Shown here piece by piece: positions 17,458 through 26,159 of a stretch of 64,000 bases of DNA. Below the pieces are notes generated by a model that saw only the letters and a program-made list of their open reading frames with translations, did no database searches and was not told the origin of the DNA. Origin of the DNA: an uncultured Eubacteriales bacterium (lineage in GTDB: Bacteria; Bacillota; Clostridia; Oscillospirales; Acutalibacteraceae); contig OMYH01000002.1 in assembly GCA_900315255.1 (NCBI GenBank), positions 1 through 64,000 on the forward strand, given 5' to 3'. Numbering within the stretch: position 1 is the stretch's first letter; each line of letters begins with the position of its first letter. A program made the translations under genes and the position numbers.

Positions 17458-17859
17458 CTACCCCTTTTTATACCCAAAAAACAGCAAAGCGGCAAAAACA
17501 GTGCATAGCATAGCTCCGAAAAGCATTACTATCATAACCATGCCGCCAAAAGCCACACACCCGATGACCGATGTGATAATTCCAAAAGCTCCGCCTATCA
17601 TCAATGCACCGAAGCCCCTATATAATCTGACTCTGGACAGGATGCGGTCAAGCTTTGCTATGCGCTCACTGATAAGCTAGATTATTCCTGAAAGCATCAA
17701 TATCATCGGAATAATTGAAACGACCACAAACCAATTGATACCGTTTCTCAATATCAGGATCAAACATATCATGTATAAAATCCATCCGATATTTCCCGGA
17801 ATATCATATAGTATCCAACGAGCGTCGGATATTCTTGTTTCATACATTTCTTTCATCAT
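17458..17859 (-). pseudogene. Membrane protein gene split by an in-frame TAG
   Basis: The frame starting at 17859 reads MKEMYETRISDARWILYDIP with two transmembrane segments and stops at a TAG (17677-17679) after MLSGII. The same frame continues without interruption as LISERIAKLDRILSRVRLYR, then GFGALMIGGAFG and further transmembrane segments to the TAG at 17458. One base change (for example GAG to TAG) would restore a 133-residue four-helix membrane protein. The gene is probably a nonsense mutant; sequencing error or stop read-through are alternatives. The family is not recognised. Confidence 0.7.
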
Positions 17860-18006
17860 CTTTTACCAACATAATTACTGTCAATTTAGTTAGCGTTACC
17901 TACCTGTTTATGATTATACCACTTTAATTGCAGTAATACAACCACCGTCTCTTATTTTTTGATTACATTTCTGTTTTGAACCTTCAAAAAACTATTATCA
18001 CAAAAG

Positions 18007-18045
18007 CCCCATAAAGCGAGTAGTTTCGATAATGGCTTTATGGGG
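18007..18045. terminator. Terminator of the P1B-ATPase gene
   Basis: CCCCATAAAGC and GCTTTATGGGG form a perfect 11-bp stem. Read leftward it is followed by TTTTGTGA. It lies about 100 bases past the ATPase stop. Confidence 0.8.
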
Positions 18046-18147
18046 TAAGTTTATCATTTCAAATATGAATTATTGAATCTTGTATAAACGGTATATTTAT
18101 AAAACTGCGGATATCAGAACTGAAATAAGATAACATCTCCACTCGAT

Positions 18148-20238
18148 TTATGTATTATGTTCATCATCAAGAAGCGGCGTCATACTTTTGGCACAGATAA
18201 GCATAGTAGAACCGTTATGCAAAAGTGCGGAAAATGACGGTGAGATCACACCGAAAAATCCCAATACCATCAAAGCAGAATTAAATGCAAGAATGAACCG
18301 ATAATTACCGTTGATCCGATTCATAAGTCGTCGGCTAAGAATTCTCATCCGAACAAGCTCATACAAATCGCAGCTTCTGAGCGTGATATCGGCGGTCTCT
18401 TTTGCTATATCTGATGCATCGCTCATAGCTGCCGAAACATTTGCTTCGGCAAGTGCAGGGGAATCGTTGATACCGTCACCTACCATAATTACACGATGCC
18501 CTTTTTCTCTGAGTTTTCTTATATAGCTGTGCTTATTCTCGGGAAGCACCTGATAATAGTAATCATCGATACCAAGAACCTTAGCCGTATGCTCCGCTGC
18601 TCCCTTGCTGTCACCTGTCAGCATTACAACGCTTTCGAAGCCCTGTTTTCTCAGCTGTGTTATAACATTTTTAGCTTCTGATCTCGGCGGATCGCTGATA
18701 CAAAGAGCCCCAGCAAGTTCGCCGCCAATCGCTAAAAATACAACCGAACTTCCCTCTGCTTTTTCGTCTATTATACGCTGCTGCTCTTGTGAAACAGCAA
18801 CACCCTCGTCCTCGGCAACAAAATGACGGCTTCCGATAACGGTTCTCTTTCCATAGAGATTTGTTGCTGTTCCGTGAGCCACAATGTATATGACTTCTGA
18901 GTGCTCTTCTGCATGAGTAATCCCTCTGATTGATGCAGCATTTACAATAGCCCGTGCAACACTGTGCGGAAAATGTTCCTCAATGCAAGCAGCGATTTTC
19001 AGAACCTCATTCTCTTCATAATCTCCGAACGGTACTACTGCGGTAAGCTTTGGTTCGGCATTGGTCAGAGTACCTGTTTTGTCGAAAGCTATAGTATCCG
19101 CCGCAGCGTACTCCTCAAGATACTTTCCGCCTTTAACGGTAATATCGTGATCGGCGGCTTCACGAATCACAGAGATAACCGAGATCGGCACCGACAGCTT
19201 TATCGCACATGAAAAATCGACCATAAGCAGTGATACAGCTCTGTTGACATTTCCTGTCAGAAGCAGCGCAGCAAAGAAGCCCATAAAGCTGTACGGAACG
19301 ATGCTGTCTGCAAGCACCTCTGCTCTGCTTTGAAGCTGTGATTTCAGCGATTCGGAGCGGCTGATAAGATCGGCGATCTGACTTATGCGAGTATCCGATG
19401 CAAGTGCTCTGATGCACACTACAATACTGCCGTTTTCAATGACCGTACCTGCAAAAACAGAACTGCCCTTCATTTTTGAAACAGGAACGGCCTCGCCTGT
19501 CATAGACGCCTCATTGACCTCCGCCTGACCATAAGCGACTTCGCCGTCAACAGGGATAATGCTGCCTGTCCTTATGCGTACGCAGTTTCCTGTTTTAAGC
19601 TCGGACATCGGCACCAGACGTTCTCCGTCTTCGTCAACCAGCCAAAGCTTTTCTGTTTTTATCATCAGGCTCTCGGTAAGCGCCGCCTTTGCCTTTTCTT
19701 TCGTATAGCTTTCAAGAAGTGATGAGACAGAAAGCATGAACATGACAGAGCCTGCGGTTTTGTAGTCCTTCTTCGCAAGGCAGGCTGTAATAGATGCACC
19801 ATCAAGCACATCGACATCAATGTTCATTGTAAGCAGCTCACCCAAGGCATTCAGAATATACTTTGCCCCTTTTATCACGGTAATTATCGGACGTAGAGAT
19901 GATGGTATCAGAAACTTATGAATGACTCTTTTTACAATAAGCTTTGTAAGATCTTCCCTGAATTTCTCATCAATCTCGTCAGCAAGAGACGCCTCACCCT
20001 CTGCAGCTGTCAAGCTTTTCGTATCAAGCTTACGCACAAGATCAATGATCCGATTCCTGTTATTGCCCTTGTACATTACAAGAATACCGCCGTTGGACGA
20101 TGTGGCTTTAACTGATGTTATGCCGTCATAGCTCAAAAGCTCTTGTTCTATCCTTTTTTCATCGTGCTTTTCAAACGCAAGCTGACCGCAGCGAAAGCGA
20201 AGTCTGCCCTCGGAATCATATATAATATCAGCCCTCAT
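18148..20238 (-). CDS. P1B-type heavy-metal ATPase with atypical metal motif
   Basis: A 696-residue P-type ATPase in the cytoplasmic membrane. An HMA-like N-terminal domain without CxxC covers residues 1-75. The actuator loop has EASMTGEAVPVSK, the phosphorylation site is FDKTGTLT, the P1B-specific HP dipeptide is in EEHFPHSVARAIV, and hinge motifs are MLTGD and MVGDGINDSPALAEANV. The membrane motif that is CPC/SPC in Cu, Zn and Cd pumps reads FSCAIKLSVPISV here, so the metal cannot be assigned from it. Its start overlaps the 3' end of the broken DUF6110-like gene by 11 bases, so the ATPase was the second gene of that operon; the upstream MITE may alter its expression. Confidence 0.85.
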   Translation of the reverse strand: MRADIIYDSEGRLRFRCGQLAFEKHDEKRIEQELLSYDGITSVKATSSNGGILVMYKGNNRNRIIDLVRKLDTKSLTAAEGEASLADEIDEKFREDLTKLIVKRVIHKFLIPSSLRPIITVIKGAKYILNALGELLTMNIDVDVLDGASITACLAKKDYKTAGSVMFMLSVSSLLESYTKEKAKAALTESLMIKTEKLWLVDEDGERLVPMSELKTGNCVRIRTGSIIPVDGEVAYGQAEVNEASMTGEAVPVSKMKGSSVFAGTVIENGSIVVCIRALASDTRISQIADLISRSESLKSQLQSRAEVLADSIVPYSFMGFFAALLLTGNVNRAVSLLMVDFSCAIKLSVPISVISVIREAADHDITVKGGKYLEEYAAADTIAFDKTGTLTNAEPKLTAVVPFGDYEENEVLKIAACIEEHFPHSVARAIVNAASIRGITHAEEHSEVIYIVAHGTATNLYGKRTVIGSRHFVAEDEGVAVSQEQQRIIDEKAEGSSVVFLAIGGELAGALCISDPPRSEAKNVITQLRKQGFESVVMLTGDSKGAAEHTAKVLGIDDYYYQVLPENKHSYIRKLREKGHRVIMVGDGINDSPALAEANVSAAMSDASDIAKETADITLRSCDLYELVRMRILSRRLMNRINGNYRFILAFNSALMVLGFFGVISPSFSALLHNGSTMLICAKSMTPLLDDEHNT

Positions 20239-20686
20239 TGGCCTTCACAGTGCTTTCATCAGCATTGTCACAATAAACAGTTTCATCCTTTTGAGCTGCT
20301 TTTTTTCTTGCGTCGTAACAAACATCCTCCGCCTCGTCCTTGATGCTCTGGAAAGCTTCTTCCGCATCGTACTTAAGCTTCATACCCTTAGCAAGACCGT
20401 TTACGGCGTTCTCTCGCCTTTTTTGACTTTACGAGCTTTTCTCCTGCAATTACGCCTGCAGCTCCTGCGATAACGCACCAGAATTTCTGATTCTTAAAAA
20501 TACCTAAGGAACCACTGATTAAATCACGTCCTTCGGACTGAGCACCAAATCTGCTTGCATCTTTTTGTCAAATTGCACTCAAAAACCTTGAAATACGTCA
20601 GTATTCCTGCGGATTTTTCGCACAATTTGCCTAAAAATCTGACGGCGCAACTTCGGCGCTCGATTTAATCAGTGTCTCCCTAACAT
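20228..20686 (-). pseudogene. DUF6110-like gene broken by a MITE and a frameshift
   Basis: Read leftward, AAAGGATAATTATT precedes ATG at 20686, then TTAG, then the MITE. Beyond it, after the duplicated TTAG, comes GTATTTTTAAGAATCAG. Removing the element and one duplication gives MLGIFKNQKFWCVIAGAAGV, then IAGEKLVKSKKARE, then, after a one-base frame change near 20410, NAVNGLAKGMKLKYDAEEAF, QSIKDEAEDVCYDARKKAA and a stop overlapping the ATPase start. This matches the small single-helix DUF6110 family found with metal ATPases in Clostridia. Two separate lesions show the gene is dead. Confidence 0.75.
20508..20679. mobile_element. MITE-like element, copy D (intact)
   Basis: A 172-bp element with terminal inverted repeats GGAACCACTGATTAAATC and (from the right) GGAGACACTGATTAAATC, flanked by perfect CTAA duplications at 20504-20507 and 20680-20683. 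There is no ORF. It shares ends and the core TTCGCACAATTTGCCTAAAA with copies A and C. YTAA duplications and GG-starting repeats fit mobilisation by an IS5-group transposase, which is inference. It sits after codon 2 of the DUF6110-like gene. Confidence 0.85.
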
Positions 20687-21267
20687 AATAATTATCCTTT
20701 CTTTTCGGCAAAAAGCCAATTAGTTATACACATATAACTATATATAGTTTAATACAACTAACCGTATTTTGTAAAGTAGGGATATAAAATTATCCTTAAT
20801 GACAAGTAAAAGCAATATCTACATGATCAGACCGTCATTGCTTAGACCTATTATGTATATGGCAGAGGGAATGCAGGTTTCGAGAATACGTTATTACGAG
20901 AAACTATTTATATAATAAAGAGAATTCCTTAACAAAATCCTGTCATGACTTCAAGAGTTGATTCCGAATCTCATTCCTTACCCTCAACAATATACTTTTG
21001 AGCTAAATCTGCGCTATCTCGCTGATTTGACTGAGTGATTTCCCGAATGTCGCAAGATTGGCCAACGCCCTTGTACCGAATACAATTTTGTTGAACTTAA
21101 AAGATGCAAACTCCGATATTTTATTAGATCAATTACAGTATTACCAATAACCAAAACTATTTGTTTTTTATTGTATCAAAAAAACAAAATAATATCAATT
21201 TTTTTTGAGAAGTGTGTAATTATTTTTAGAAAAAGCAGATAAACACTTTCCTATTTATAGAATCTTC
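20687..21267. other. Intergenic DNA with possible regulator debris
   Basis: No intact gene. Around 20870-20910 a plus-strand frame reads MQVSRIRYYEKLF, recalling a MerR-type HTH. Around 21003-21110 fragments such as LRYLADLTE and VARLANALVPNTILL recall an HTH domain but are broken by a stop. Neither is strong enough to annotate as a gene. Confidence 0.3.
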
Positions 21268-21296
21268 TTGCATTAATCACAAATTTATGGTAAAAT
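21268..21296 (+). promoter_or_regulatory. Promoter of the M13 peptidase/ABC operon
   Basis: TTGCAT (21268-21273), 17 bases, TAAAAT (21291-21296). It lies 317 bases upstream of the peptidase start, implying a long leader. Confidence 0.5.
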
Positions 21297-21367
21297 GAAC
21301 TATAAATTGTTATGATAATATGAAAACTTAAAGAAATAATACTAAGGAAATAATAGCCCAAAAAACT

Positions 21368-21402
21368 AAAGCAGATAGATTTATATTACTGTCTGTTTTT
21401 TT
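21368..21402 (+). terminator. Leader hairpin with U-run (candidate attenuator)
   Basis: AAAGCAGATAG and CTGTCTGTTTT pair over 11 bp with two G-U pairs, followed by a run of seven T. It lies between the predicted promoter and the peptidase gene, so it could stop transcription within the leader. Confidence 0.45.
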
Positions 21403-21612
21403 GGAAACCCATTCACAATAATAGAGTGCTTTATATCATCGACTATTTCCTTTAGGTATGTTTTTTCTTATTTGAGAAAGGAGAAGTATATATATTCAAT
21501 GTACGCTGTCGAATCGCAAATACAATAAGATCCCTTACATAATCATAGTTCATTCAACAGCAGCACAATACCACCATAGTCATATGTTCAAGAAAGGAGT
21601 TATACAACAAAA

Positions 21613-23685
21613 ATGAAAATCAACAGAAAATCACCTCTTGTTCTCGTTTTAGCGGCGGCGATCGTCTTTTCGTCGGCGGCGTGCAGCGGCGGAGAAACGA
21701 CAGCCACAAATTTGTCCGTTCCCGGAGGCGGAAAATGGGTCGATTCGAGCATAAGGGGTACTATCACCGAGGAGTCCGAACCTCGCCTGCAAGATGACTT
21801 TGCCGCAGCGGCAAACAAAGAATATCTCCTTGAGCTTGCCGAATCGACAGACATTGACACGGGTTCTTTTGAAAATATGCAATGGGAGATCAACGATCAG
21901 TGCAAGGCTCTTTTCGACGATGAATCGATCAGCAGCAAGTATGCAGTGGAACTTCGGAAATTTGCAGCACTTGCAAGGGATTACGATCTGCGTAATTCTC
22001 AGGGTGTTGAACCGCTGAAACCTTACATTGAAGCTATCACAAATATCTCAAGCGTTGATGAGCTTATTGAGTACGAAAAGGATCTTGAGAAAAACCCCTT
22101 CGGAATGACAATGATCATTGATTCAAGGTCGTACATCCACAAAGAAACAACCGACACCCCGACAGCATTTCTTGACAGCATGGAATATTCACTTGGTTCA
22201 CCCGACGAGTACTTCAATATCTCAAACACGGGATTCCGGAAAAAGTACATTACCGACGACAGAACAGAATATCTACTCGGCCGACTCGGTTTTGAAAAGA
22301 AAGAGATAAAAAAAATACTGAAGGGCTGCTATCATATTGAATTGATGATCGCAGGCAGCGATATGAAGATCGCCGACGGTGCGAAATCGATGCAGCATTT
22401 CACTGACGAAGATATTAAAAAAATCTCAATTAATTATCCCTGTGTTGATATTCTTAAAGCCAGAGGCGCAGATTACAAAGCGTTTCAGGTCGATACGGTA
22501 AAGCTCGGCGGAATAAATGGTCTTTATACAGCGTCTAACCTTGAAGACATTAAAAGCTATTATATCGTACATCTGCTCCAGGTGACAGAGGATCTCCTGG
22601 ATATTGAGGCTACTAAGGCGATGTACAACAGATCATTGTCTCTGTCTTCGGGCGAAAGCTACGTTGATGAAACGATAGAGAAACAAAAGGACAATCTTGT
22701 CCTGACATACATTGATAAAGCATATATGCGTCCTGCACTGAATCAGACATGGTTTGACAAGTATTACGATCAGAAGGCTGTCGATGATATAAAAGGAATC
22801 GCAAATGAATACTGTGACTATTACAGAGATCTTCTCGGTAATACAGAGTGGCTTTCAGAAGAATCGCGTAACGCAGCGATCAAAAAGATAGATCATCTGA
22901 CAATACAGGTAGGCAAACCGAGTATTGACGTCGATTACAGCTACTGCAATATCAAAACAGCCGAAGAAGGCGGAAGCTTCCTTGAAGCGTGTGCAGAGTC
23001 AATGCGCTGTCACAGTGCATTCAAACAGCAGATCATTGATCTCGGAAATTCCAATGATATATGGGATCCTTATGAAACAAACGCTTTGGAAAGCAACGCA
23101 TTCTATGAGCCTTCCCAGAATGCTATCTATGTTGCATGGGGCTTTATTATAGATCCGCTATATTCGCCCGATATGACATATGAACAGAAGCTCGGCGGTA
23201 TAGGCGTATTCATAGGTCACGAAATCACACACGCATTTGATACAAACGGTTCTAATACCGACTTTGAGGGGAACTTGAATTCGTGGATGACTCCTGAAGA
23301 CAACAGTGCATTCCGTGAACGAACCTCAACGGTTGCATCTTACTATAGATTGATAACTCCATTTAATGGAGCAATGCCGGTCAACGGCGATAATGTTGCT
23401 AACGAGGAGATCGCCGATCTCGGCGGAATCAAGGGTGCGCTCGCTATTGCAAAGAAACATGACAAATTTGACTATGACAAGTTCTTCCGCCAGTATGCAA
23501 TGAATTTTGGTCGGCAGATCAAAATAGAAAATGAAAAATCATACTTATTAAACGACGAGCATCCCTTGAACCATCTTCGTGTAAACGTGGGCTTACAGCA
23601 GTTTGATGAGTTTATAGAAACATACGATATCAAACCCGGTGACGGAATGTACTTAGCACCCGAAAACAGAATTTGTGTGTGGTAA
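21613..23685 (+). CDS. M13-family metallopeptidase lipoprotein (PepO-like)
   Basis: A 690-residue exported zinc metallopeptidase. The type II signal peptide ends at SSAAC (Cys24). The long helical M13 N-domain runs to about residue 470. The catalytic zinc motif is FIGHEITHAFDTNGS (HExxH, about residues 535-539), the third ligand Glu is in NEEIADLGGIKGA, and the C-terminal family motif HPLNHLRVN precedes a terminal RICVW (the CxxW-like end of neprilysins). The start has AAGGAG 13 bases upstream. Twenty bases downstream begins an ABC exporter, so peptide processing or degradation on the outer face of the membrane may be linked to that transporter. Substrate unknown. Confidence 0.9.
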   Translation: MKINRKSPLVLVLAAAIVFSSAACSGGETTATNLSVPGGGKWVDSSIRGTITEESEPRLQDDFAAAANKEYLLELAESTDIDTGSFENMQWEINDQCKALFDDESISSKYAVELRKFAALARDYDLRNSQGVEPLKPYIEAITNISSVDELIEYEKDLEKNPFGMTMIIDSRSYIHKETTDTPTAFLDSMEYSLGSPDEYFNISNTGFRKKYITDDRTEYLLGRLGFEKKEIKKILKGCYHIELMIAGSDMKIADGAKSMQHFTDEDIKKISINYPCVDILKARGADYKAFQVDTVKLGGINGLYTASNLEDIKSYYIVHLLQVTEDLLDIEATKAMYNRSLSLSSGESYVDETIEKQKDNLVLTYIDKAYMRPALNQTWFDKYYDQKAVDDIKGIANEYCDYYRDLLGNTEWLSEESRNAAIKKIDHLTIQVGKPSIDVDYSYCNIKTAEEGGSFLEACAESMRCHSAFKQQIIDLGNSNDIWDPYETNALESNAFYEPSQNAIYVAWGFIIDPLYSPDMTYEQKLGGIGVFIGHEITHAFDTNGSNTDFEGNLNSWMTPEDNSAFRERTSTVASYYRLITPFNGAMPVNGDNVANEEIADLGGIKGALAIAKKHDKFDYDKFFRQYAMNFGRQIKIENEKSYLLNDEHPLNHLRVNVGLQQFDEFIETYDIKPGDGMYLAPENRICVW

Positions 23686-23705
23686 TAATAAGGAGGATAT
23701 TCTAG

Positions 23706-24533
23706 ATGAGTGAAGCAGTTATTAAACTGGATAATATAGTAAAAAGCTATGGCAAGCATGATGTCCTGAAGGGAGTTTCAATGCAGGTCAACAAGGGCGA
23801 CATATACGGTCTTATCGGCAAGAATGGCGCCGGAAAGACAACTATCTTCAAGATGATCCTCGGACTTTCGGAGTATACCTCCGGAACTGTTTCGATTGCC
23901 GGCTCCGAGAGTAAGAAGCAGCTCTTTGCGAACAGACGTAAGATCGGTTTCTTCGTTGGATCAAACTTCTACGGATATCTTTCTGCAAGAGATAATCTTC
24001 AATATTTTGCTCGTGCAAAGGGTATTCCCCACAAGGAAATCAATAAAGAGATCACAAGAGTTCTTGACATTGTAGGTCTTGAAGACAACAAAAAGCCTTA
24101 CAAGGGTTTTTCACTCGGTATGAAGCAGCGTCTCGGGATCGGCAACGCTATTCTCGGCAATCCTGAGATACTCATTCTTGATGAACCGACAAACGGTCTT
24201 GACCCACAGGGTATTGCAGACGTACGTCATATGATTCGACGTCTGCGTGATGAATATAACATGACGGTTATCGTTTCATCGCATATTCTCGGGGAACTTG
24301 AACATACAGCAGACCGTTTCGGTATTGTTCACAACGGTATCGTGGCAAAAGAGATTAATCAGGACGATCTTAAATCGAAAAAGCCTGAAGTCAACATTGC
24401 TCTTTCTGTCAAAGATATAGAGCGTGCACAGAAGCTGCTTGCCGACAACGGCATCAACATTCTTCATGAGGTTGAGGATAAAATGACGCTTGAGGACTTC
24501 TACTTTGATCTGATCGGAGGCGCTGCAGATTGA
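23706..24533 (+). CDS. ABC transporter ATP-binding protein (BcrA-like)
   Basis: A 275-residue nucleotide-binding subunit. Walker A is GLIGKNGAGKTT (about residues 36-47), the Q-loop region is IGFFVGSNFYGYL, the signature FSLGMKQRLGIG, Walker B ILILDEPTNGLDPQG and the H-loop IVSSHILGELE. The sequence type is that of bacitracin/lantibiotic-immunity and ABC-2 exporters. AAGGAGG precedes the ATG. Its TGA overlaps the TTG start of the next permease. With the two permeases it forms an exporter, in an operon behind the M13 peptidase. Confidence 0.9.
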   Translation: MSEAVIKLDNIVKSYGKHDVLKGVSMQVNKGDIYGLIGKNGAGKTTIFKMILGLSEYTSGTVSIAGSESKKQLFANRRKIGFFVGSNFYGYLSARDNLQYFARAKGIPHKEINKEITRVLDIVGLEDNKKPYKGFSLGMKQRLGIGNAILGNPEILILDEPTNGLDPQGIADVRHMIRRLRDEYNMTVIVSSHILGELEHTADRFGIVHNGIVAKEINQDDLKSKKPEVNIALSVKDIERAQKLLADNGINILHEVEDKMTLEDFYFDLIGGAAD

Positions 24534-25267
24534 TTAAGCTGATATATGCAGATCTTTACAGGATCTTCCGAAAAAAATCCTTTGTCGGGATAATGATAGC
24601 GTTTTTTATAATCAGTTACATTTCGTGTTTATTAGGCACAGTGAGAAGCGATATGTCTACTGCAAGCTTTCTTGATTCGCTGCGCAAATTCACTGAGAAG
24701 GGATTCGTGCTTCTTCTGATCTCGATCCCGATCTTCCTCGCTGTTTATTCCGATGAGGTATCGTCTCATTCGATGCAGTGCATCATCGGCAGGGGCGTTA
24801 CACGAAAAAAGATACTATGGGCAAAACTTATCGACTCTGTTTCTCTGACGGTTATTGTATTTACATTATATATGCTCCTTCAATATCTCATGGTAATCAC
24901 AACAGACGGCCTTAAATTCAGCCCAAGCCAGATCGGTGCTTACGCTGCATACGGATTGATATGCGTTTTAAAGATCGTTGCGGCGGCATCGTTTTCAATG
25001 ATGGTTCTGTTCATCACCAATTCAATACCGCTCGGAGTATTCTGCATGATACTCTTCACAACAATCTCGCCTAATATTATCAGGATTCTTTATTTACAGG
25101 GAATAAGTGTGATGAATTATTCATACGACATGATTCTTATTCGCAGTATGGATAAGCTTACCGCCGGAGCCTCTGCCTGGGAGCTTATCCCGTGGTCTGC
25201 TGTGTATATATTAGGAGCTTGGTTTATAACTTATCTTTTCTTCCGCAGAAAGGAGTTTGATTTTTAA
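24530..25267 (+). CDS. ABC-2 type permease, first of a pair
   Basis: A 245-residue membrane protein with six predicted transmembrane helices (FVGIMIAFFIISYISCLL first, AVYILGAWFITYLFF last). The repeated family block DEVSSHSMQCIIGRGVTRKKILWAKLID follows helix 2. The start is TTG overlapping the ATPase TGA, supported by GGAGG 8 bases upstream; no nearby ATG fits. It pairs with the following homologous permease. Confidence 0.85.
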   Translation: MIKLIYADLYRIFRKKSFVGIMIAFFIISYISCLLGTVRSDMSTASFLDSLRKFTEKGFVLLLISIPIFLAVYSDEVSSHSMQCIIGRGVTRKKILWAKLIDSVSLTVIVFTLYMLLQYLMVITTDGLKFSPSQIGAYAAYGLICVLKIVAAASFSMMVLFITNSIPLGVFCMILFTTISPNIIRILYLQGISVMNYSYDMILIRSMDKLTAGASAWELIPWSAVYILGAWFITYLFFRRKEFDF

Positions 25268-25268
25268 T

Positions 25269-26006
25269 ATGAGAAATCTGATCGTTTCTGATATTCTTAG
25301 AATACTTAAAAAGAAGACATACTGGATCGTACTCGGCATAGTACTCCTACTCTCTGTTGTCTCGATATTACAATCGCGAACCTCTGTTTTTACAAATATT
25401 ATTTCACAGCGTACGAACATACAGAATACGGGCAGCGTAATACTTGGAATATGTATTTTCCTTTCGGTATATGCCGATGAGTTCAGCTCCCGCTCGATGC
25501 AGTGCATTATAGGTCGAGGTCTTTCGAGGTCAAAGCTTCAGATAGCGAAATTCTTAGATTGTGTGATTCTCACGATAAACAGCTATGTTTTGTGGGCAAT
25601 ATGGGTAATGCTGCTGAACCTGATCTTCCGGACTAATATGGGTTCATTTGAAACAACGGTTCTGTACACCACTTTTTTCACAAGTGCTCTTCAGGCGATA
25701 AGCTACGCTACGATCAGCGCAATATTCCTCTATAAATCATCAAACGTAGCCGCAGCAACCGTAATTGAGATATTGTTCTATATCGTGTTCTACACCTTCA
25801 TTCATATGATCTCATCATCGGCGCCGCTTGCCCCGCTTATCATATTGGAACGCAACTCCCTTACCGGAAAGCTAAACAGTATTTACACGAGTATTATTCT
25901 CGGTCAATCCAGCATAGGTCTGATTGCGAACGTTATTATTGTATTTGTCGGCGGAGCGCTGATAATATCAATACTAATTTTCAGAAAGAAAGAGTTGGAA
26001 TTCTGA
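25269..26006 (+). CDS. ABC-2 type permease, second of a pair
   Basis: A 245-residue, six-helix membrane protein homologous to its neighbour. It shares the block DEFSSRSMQCIIGRGLSRSKLQIAKFLD, showing the two arose by tandem duplication. I take the ATG giving MRNLIVSD; AGGAG lies 13 bases upstream inside the end of the previous gene, while the in-frame TTG 12 bases earlier nearly touches that site. It ends the exporter operon. Confidence 0.85.
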   Translation: MRNLIVSDILRILKKKTYWIVLGIVLLLSVVSILQSRTSVFTNIISQRTNIQNTGSVILGICIFLSVYADEFSSRSMQCIIGRGLSRSKLQIAKFLDCVILTINSYVLWAIWVMLLNLIFRTNMGSFETTVLYTTFFTSALQAISYATISAIFLYKSSNVAAATVIEILFYIVFYTFIHMISSSAPLAPLIILERNSLTGKLNSIYTSIILGQSSIGLIANVIIVFVGGALIISILIFRKKELEF

Positions 26007-26089
26007 TCTTTCCGCTTCAGTGATGCAGAGAATTGAACATCTAATCATTCACTGCGGCACTGTGCCTTTTACTCTGACACATATCTGAA

Positions 26090-26118
26090 CCTGAACATGA
26101 CAGCCACGTTCAGGTTCT
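26090..26118. terminator. Hairpin after the ABC operon
   Basis: GAACCTGAAC and GTTCAGGTTC form a perfect 10-bp stem around a 9-base loop (ATGACAGCC A-rich). The following TCTCTCAC is only weakly T-rich, so termination is likely but not classic. Confidence 0.5.
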
Positions 26119-26159
26119 CTCACTGTTAATAAATATTGCCGAAAATTATACAAACGTCT

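Noticed and set aside
20870..21110. Frames reading MQVSRIRYYEKLF and VARLANALVPNTILL as possible MerR or XRE regulators
   Set aside because: Too short, in different frames and broken by stops; similarity may be chance.
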